In this document: positions 6,011 to 8,303 of the stretch, one piece after another
Layout of the letters: each line of letters opens with the position of its first letter
Position numbering within the stretch: the stretch's first letter is position 1
Assembly: GCA_030538175.1 (NCBI GenBank)
Contig: JAUNUL010000124.1
Span: 1 to 8,303, forward strand
Direction of reading: 5' to 3'
Origin: Propionibacteriaceae bacterium
GTDB lineage: Bacteria > Actinomycetota > Actinomycetes > Propionibacteriales > Propionibacteriaceae
DNA: 8,303 nt
Notes under the pieces: generated by a model
Seen by the model: the letters and a program-made list of their open reading frames with translations, nothing else
What the model was told of the DNA's origin: nothing
Databases searched by the model: none
Made by a program: the position numbers and the translations under genes

Positions 6011-6138
6011 GCGGTCGAACCGGCGCTCAAAGCCAAGGCGGGGGTGGCCGAAACCACCACCTCGGTCGCGGTCGAACCGGCGCTCAAAGCCAAGGCGGGG
6101 GTGGCCGAAACCACCACCTCAGTCGCGGTCGAACCGGC
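6011..6138. repeat. 57-bp tandem repeat, about 2.2 copies
   Basis: Copies start at 6011, 6068 and 6125. The first two are full length and differ only at 6064 (G) versus 6121 (A); the third keeps 14 bases, GCGGTCGAACCGGC, then becomes unique coding sequence. The unit is 19 codons long, so it preserves frame. On the minus strand it would read RFDRDRGGGFGHPRLGFER over and over as a tail of the YibE/F gene, but TGA at 6119-6121 stops translation one codon into the repeat proper. Each full copy contains GGTGG-CCGAAA-CCACC (6043-6058 and 6100-6115), a small hairpin that may help end transcription from either side. Not a CRISPR: there are no spacers. Confidence 0.85.
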
Positions 6139-7423
6139 TCTTGTCGATCAGTTCATCACCCGGTGCAGCGGCGGCTTGACCGTCGGCGGCCATGGAGATC
6201 TCACCGCGGGACTTCTTGGAGGCGCTGACGACGGCGACGCCGATGGCGGTGGTCAACGGCACGGCCGCGACCAGGCCGATGGAGCCGATCAGCGTACGCA
6301 CGATCTCCTGTGAGAACTCCTCGGTCTGCAGCACCTCCAACAGCGGGCGCTGATAGATGCTCAGCAGCACCAACGTGCCCAGGGTGGCACCGGAGATGGC
6401 GAACGCGATCGTGTACACCGTCGATGCGATGTGGTCCCGGCCGATCCGCATGGCCCTGCTGAAGATCTGCTTGCCGTCGGGGTCGTCACCAGCGAGCTCC
6501 CACACCGCCGATGCCTGGGTGATCGTAACGTCGTTGAGCACGCCGAGACCGGCGAGAATGATGCCGCAGATGACGATGGACGTCATGTTCAGGTCCGGTG
6601 CTGCGGCCGAGAGGATCATGTCGTCCTCCGAGGAGACACCGGTCAGGTGTGCCCATTTCGTGGCGATCCAGCCGAGAATGGCCGAGGCGATCAACCCGAA
6701 CAATGTGCCCAACAACGCCGTGGTCGTTCTGGCGCTGAACCCGTGGGCGGCGTACAACGCCACGAACATGATCGCTGACCCGCCGACCAGGCCCACCATG
6801 ATCGGGTTCGATCCGGTCACCAGGGCCGGGAACATGAAATAGACCATGATGAAGAACGCCCAGCCCAGGCCCAAGATCGCCAACAGACCGCGCCACCGGG
6901 CGACCGCGACCACAGCGCCGACGAAGAGCAGGGTGAAGATGAGCAGCGGGGTGCCCCGCTCGAACTCGCTGAACTGATATTGGGCCGGGATCCCCTCCAT
7001 GGGGATGCGGAACAGTTTGATCTTCTGGCCCACGCTGACACCGGACTCATAGTCGGTGGCCTTCAAGGTGATGTCGTCATACGTCTGCCCGGCCTCGGGG
7101 CCATCGAGCAGCTCCACCGATGCCCGCCCACAGGTATCAGCGTGGGCGCCACCGGATCCGGAGCTGGAGCCAGGGACCCCATCACAGTTGATGGCACCAA
7201 TCTGGGTGATGCGGCCCGTCTGCACGGACAGGCCCGGCACGGAGTACTGCCCCAGGTTCTCGGAGATGTGGTCCTTGACATTGCCCGGCCACATGATGAT
7301 CAGCGCGCCCAGGGTCCACACGGCGATCGGGATCAGCGCGATGATCATCAACCGCAAGGCCCGCCGCTGCCGGGCCAGTCCCTCCGGAGAGGTCGGGGTG
7401 GGCGTGGTGTGGGAGTGTGACAT
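6119..7423 (-). CDS. YibE/F family integral membrane protein
   Basis: A 434-residue polytopic membrane protein of the YibE/F family, whose biochemical role is not established. From ATG 7423, a His/Thr-rich cytoplasmic start and the basic segment RQRRALR (19-25) precede TM1 (about 25-46). A large extracytoplasmic region (47-158) carries Cys80 and Cys98, a possible disulfide. Seven more hydrophobic segments lie at about 159-176, 179-200, 207-226, 234-258, 280-298, 333-357 and 374-401. The family signature is clear: GVLNDVTITQASAVWEL (294-310) followed by RAMRIGRDHIASTVYT (323-338). The frame stays open to 7624, but those extra codons run into the divergent gene and have no family character, so 7423 is the better start. 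The C-terminal tail, DKSRFDRD, ends at a TGA lying inside the 57-bp repeat. Without that stop the frame would continue 36 codons through the repeat to TAG at 6008-6010. Confidence 0.88.
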   Translation of the reverse strand: MSHSHTTPTPTSPEGLARQRRALRLMIIALIPIAVWTLGALIIMWPGNVKDHISENLGQYSVPGLSVQTGRITQIGAINCDGVPGSSSGSGGAHADTCGRASVELLDGPEAGQTYDDITLKATDYESGVSVGQKIKLFRIPMEGIPAQYQFSEFERGTPLLIFTLLFVGAVVAVARWRGLLAILGLGWAFFIMVYFMFPALVTGSNPIMVGLVGGSAIMFVALYAAHGFSARTTTALLGTLFGLIASAILGWIATKWAHLTGVSSEDDMILSAAAPDLNMTSIVICGIILAGLGVLNDVTITQASAVWELAGDDPDGKQIFSRAMRIGRDHIASTVYTIAFAISGATLGTLVLLSIYQRPLLEVLQTEEFSQEIVRTLIGSIGLVAAVPLTTAIGVAVVSASKKSRGEISMAADGQAAAAPGDELIDKSRFDRD

Positions 7424-7447
7424 CGAAACGTGACCTAGTCTGTGGGC
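7424..7447. promoter_or_regulatory. Overlapping divergent leaderless promoters
   Basis: On the plus strand TAGTCT (7436-7441) matches TANNNT and ends six bases before GTG 7448, ideal for a leaderless DUF3152 transcript. On the minus strand TAGGTC (7438 down to 7433) lies eight or nine bases before ATG 7423, a poorer match for the YibE/F gene. The two -10 candidates overlap on the palindromic CTAG at 7435-7438, so polymerase could not occupy both at once. Only 24 bases separate the two start codons, leaving no room for longer 5' leaders. Confidence 0.5.
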
Positions 7448-8303
7448 GTGATTGAGTCCGGTTCTGGCGGCAAGGGTGCATCTGCCTCTCCGCAAGATAC
7501 CCCTTTCACCCCCGCGAGCGCCGGGTCGGCACCCCGATACGGCAGCGAGGGCTTCCGGTGGGGAGCCGGCACGCTGGGCTTGGCCGTGGTGCTGATCTCC
7601 ATCATGGTGCTTGGTTCCTATCACGGGAACCTGGCTGGCTCAGCCAATGCGACCGGGGTTGACCAGACCGCGCCCGTCGTCCCGGGGCCTCCACCGCCGG
7701 ATCCGCAGCCGATTGCGTCCGCCTCGCCGGGCGACCCGGTTATCCAGTCGACGTCCCTCCCGGTCCCGGGGGGCAACGTGGCGAGCCCCGGTGCTGCGTC
7801 AAGCAGCGCTCCGGCACCCGCCTCCAGCCAGCCAGCCGCGAAACCGACCCCGACTCCGACCCGTCAGGCGACCGGGCCGTCCGCGGTGACGCCTGCTCCC
7901 GGTGGGCAGGCCAACGTCCCGGCCCTCGGATCGAATCAGGTCCGCGTGGCCGCATTCACCCGTGCGGCGCCTCGGGAGCAGACCGGACGCACGGTCAGGG
8001 TCAGGGTCGAGGTCGAGCAGGAGATGCCGACCGACCCCGACAAGGCGGCTACCCAGATGGCCGCGGTGCTGCAGGATCCGCGGTCCTGGTCGTCGAAACA
8101 GCGGGTGCGCTTCGCCTTCGTCGGGGAAGGCGCCCACGACTTGGTGATCCGCGTCCTCACCCCCGGGACCACCGACAAACGGTGCCTGCCGCTGCGGACC
8201 TTGGGGGAGGTCAGTTGCTCCACCGGCAACGCGGTCAACCTCAACGGCGTCCGCTGGGAGACCGGTATCGCCGACTATGCCGGTGATCTTGACGGTTATC
8301 GCA
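7448..8303 (+). CDS. DUF3152 domain protein, membrane-anchored (3' partial)
   Basis: The frame runs without a stop from GTG 7448 (or GTG 7442) to the right edge, 285 codons. The N-terminus is short and cytoplasmic, followed by one hydrophobic anchor (GTLGLAVVLISIMVLGS, about 41-57). A long Pro/Ala/Ser/Thr-rich spacer (about 65-155) resembles a cell-wall-spanning linker. From about 165 the sequence matches DUF3152, an actinobacterial domain with the look of an extracellular zinc metalloprotease: VRVRVEVEQEMP, AAVLQDPRSW, FAFVGEGAHDLVIRVLTPG, then RCLPLRTLGEVSC with paired cysteines, VNLNGVRWETG and YAGDLDGYR. The expected histidine metal-binding motif would follow just beyond the window, so catalytic status cannot be judged. 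The leaderless -10 TAGTCT favours GTG 7448 as the start. Substrate and role are unknown. Confidence 0.85.
   Translation, partial: MIESGSGGKGASASPQDTPFTPASAGSAPRYGSEGFRWGAGTLGLAVVLISIMVLGSYHGNLAGSANATGVDQTAPVVPGPPPPDPQPIASASPGDPVIQSTSLPVPGGNVASPGAASSSAPAPASSQPAAKPTPTPTRQATGPSAVTPAPGGQANVPALGSNQVRVAAFTRAAPREQTGRTVRVRVEVEQEMPTDPDKAATQMAAVLQDPRSWSSKQRVRFAFVGEGAHDLVIRVLTPGTTDKRCLPLRTLGEVSCSTGNAVNLNGVRWETGIADYAGDLDGYR

Noticed and set aside
6011..6138. CRISPR array
   Set aside because: The repeats are directly abutting, with no variable spacers, and only about two copies exist.
6044..6313. Plus-strand ORF with a repeated VEPALKAKAGVAETTTSVA peptide
   Set aside because: It has no ribosome binding site and soon runs antisense to the well-supported YibE/F gene; the repeat is more naturally tied to that gene's 3' end.
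6357..6842. Plus-strand 161-codon open frame
   Set aside because: It is antisense to the conserved membrane segments and signature of the YibE/F gene and has no family character.
7424..7624. Longer YibE/F protein starting at 7624
   Set aside because: The added 67 codons overlap the divergent DUF3152 gene, read as low-complexity residues, and precede a much better start at 7423.
7799..8244. Minus-strand frames opposite the DUF3152 gene
   Set aside because: They are shadows of a plus-strand gene with a clear membrane anchor and DUF3152 motifs.

Overview
The window is GC-rich throughout and carries families typical of Actinomycetota: a FadB-like multifunctional beta-oxidation enzyme, a YibE/F membrane protein, a DUF3152 protein and probable leaderless promoters. 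A propionibacterial or nocardioid-type actinobacterium would fit, but that placement is inference. It looks like ordinary chromosome; I see no transposase, phage gene, CRISPR array, tRNA or rRNA.

Layout, left to right. (1) 2-2104, plus: most of a FadB-type enoyl-CoA hydratase/3-hydroxyacyl-CoA dehydrogenase, cut by the left edge. (2) 2208-3124, plus: an isoaspartyl peptidase/L-asparaginase whose reading frame breaks at a run of six G. (3) 3359-4129, plus: a 2-keto-4-pentenoate hydratase-family protein. (4) 4246-4971, minus: a secreted peptidoglycan-binding protein with an uncertain, possibly frameshifted start. (5) 4983-5051, plus: a 22-codon cysteine-rich leader ORF, followed at 5125-5886 by a taurine/sulfonate/nitrate-type ABC ATPase with degenerate catalytic motifs. 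(6) 5887-6118: a long imperfect hairpin and a 57-bp tandem repeat. (7) 6119-7423, minus: a YibE/F family membrane protein whose stop codon lies inside the tandem repeat. (8) 7448-8303, plus: a DUF3152 protein cut by the right edge, divergent from the YibE/F gene.

Genes 1-3 point the same way but are separated by about 100 and 230 bases, so they are probably not one tight operon. Genes 3 and 4 converge on a hairpin. Gene 4 and the leader/ABC unit diverge from a short AT-rich segment. Genes 6 and 7 diverge from about 24 bases that probably hold overlapping leaderless promoters.

The most interesting part is 4983-5886. Four Cys codons in the last seven sense codons of a tiny ORF, then alternative hairpins near the Shine-Dalgarno site, suggest cysteine-responsive attenuation of a sulfur-uptake ATPase that has no permease or binding protein beside it. 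Also notable are the in-frame 57-bp repeat that would extend the YibE/F protein but for one CGA-to-TGA change, and two apparent one-base losses in short G/C runs, which could be real lesions or assembly errors.
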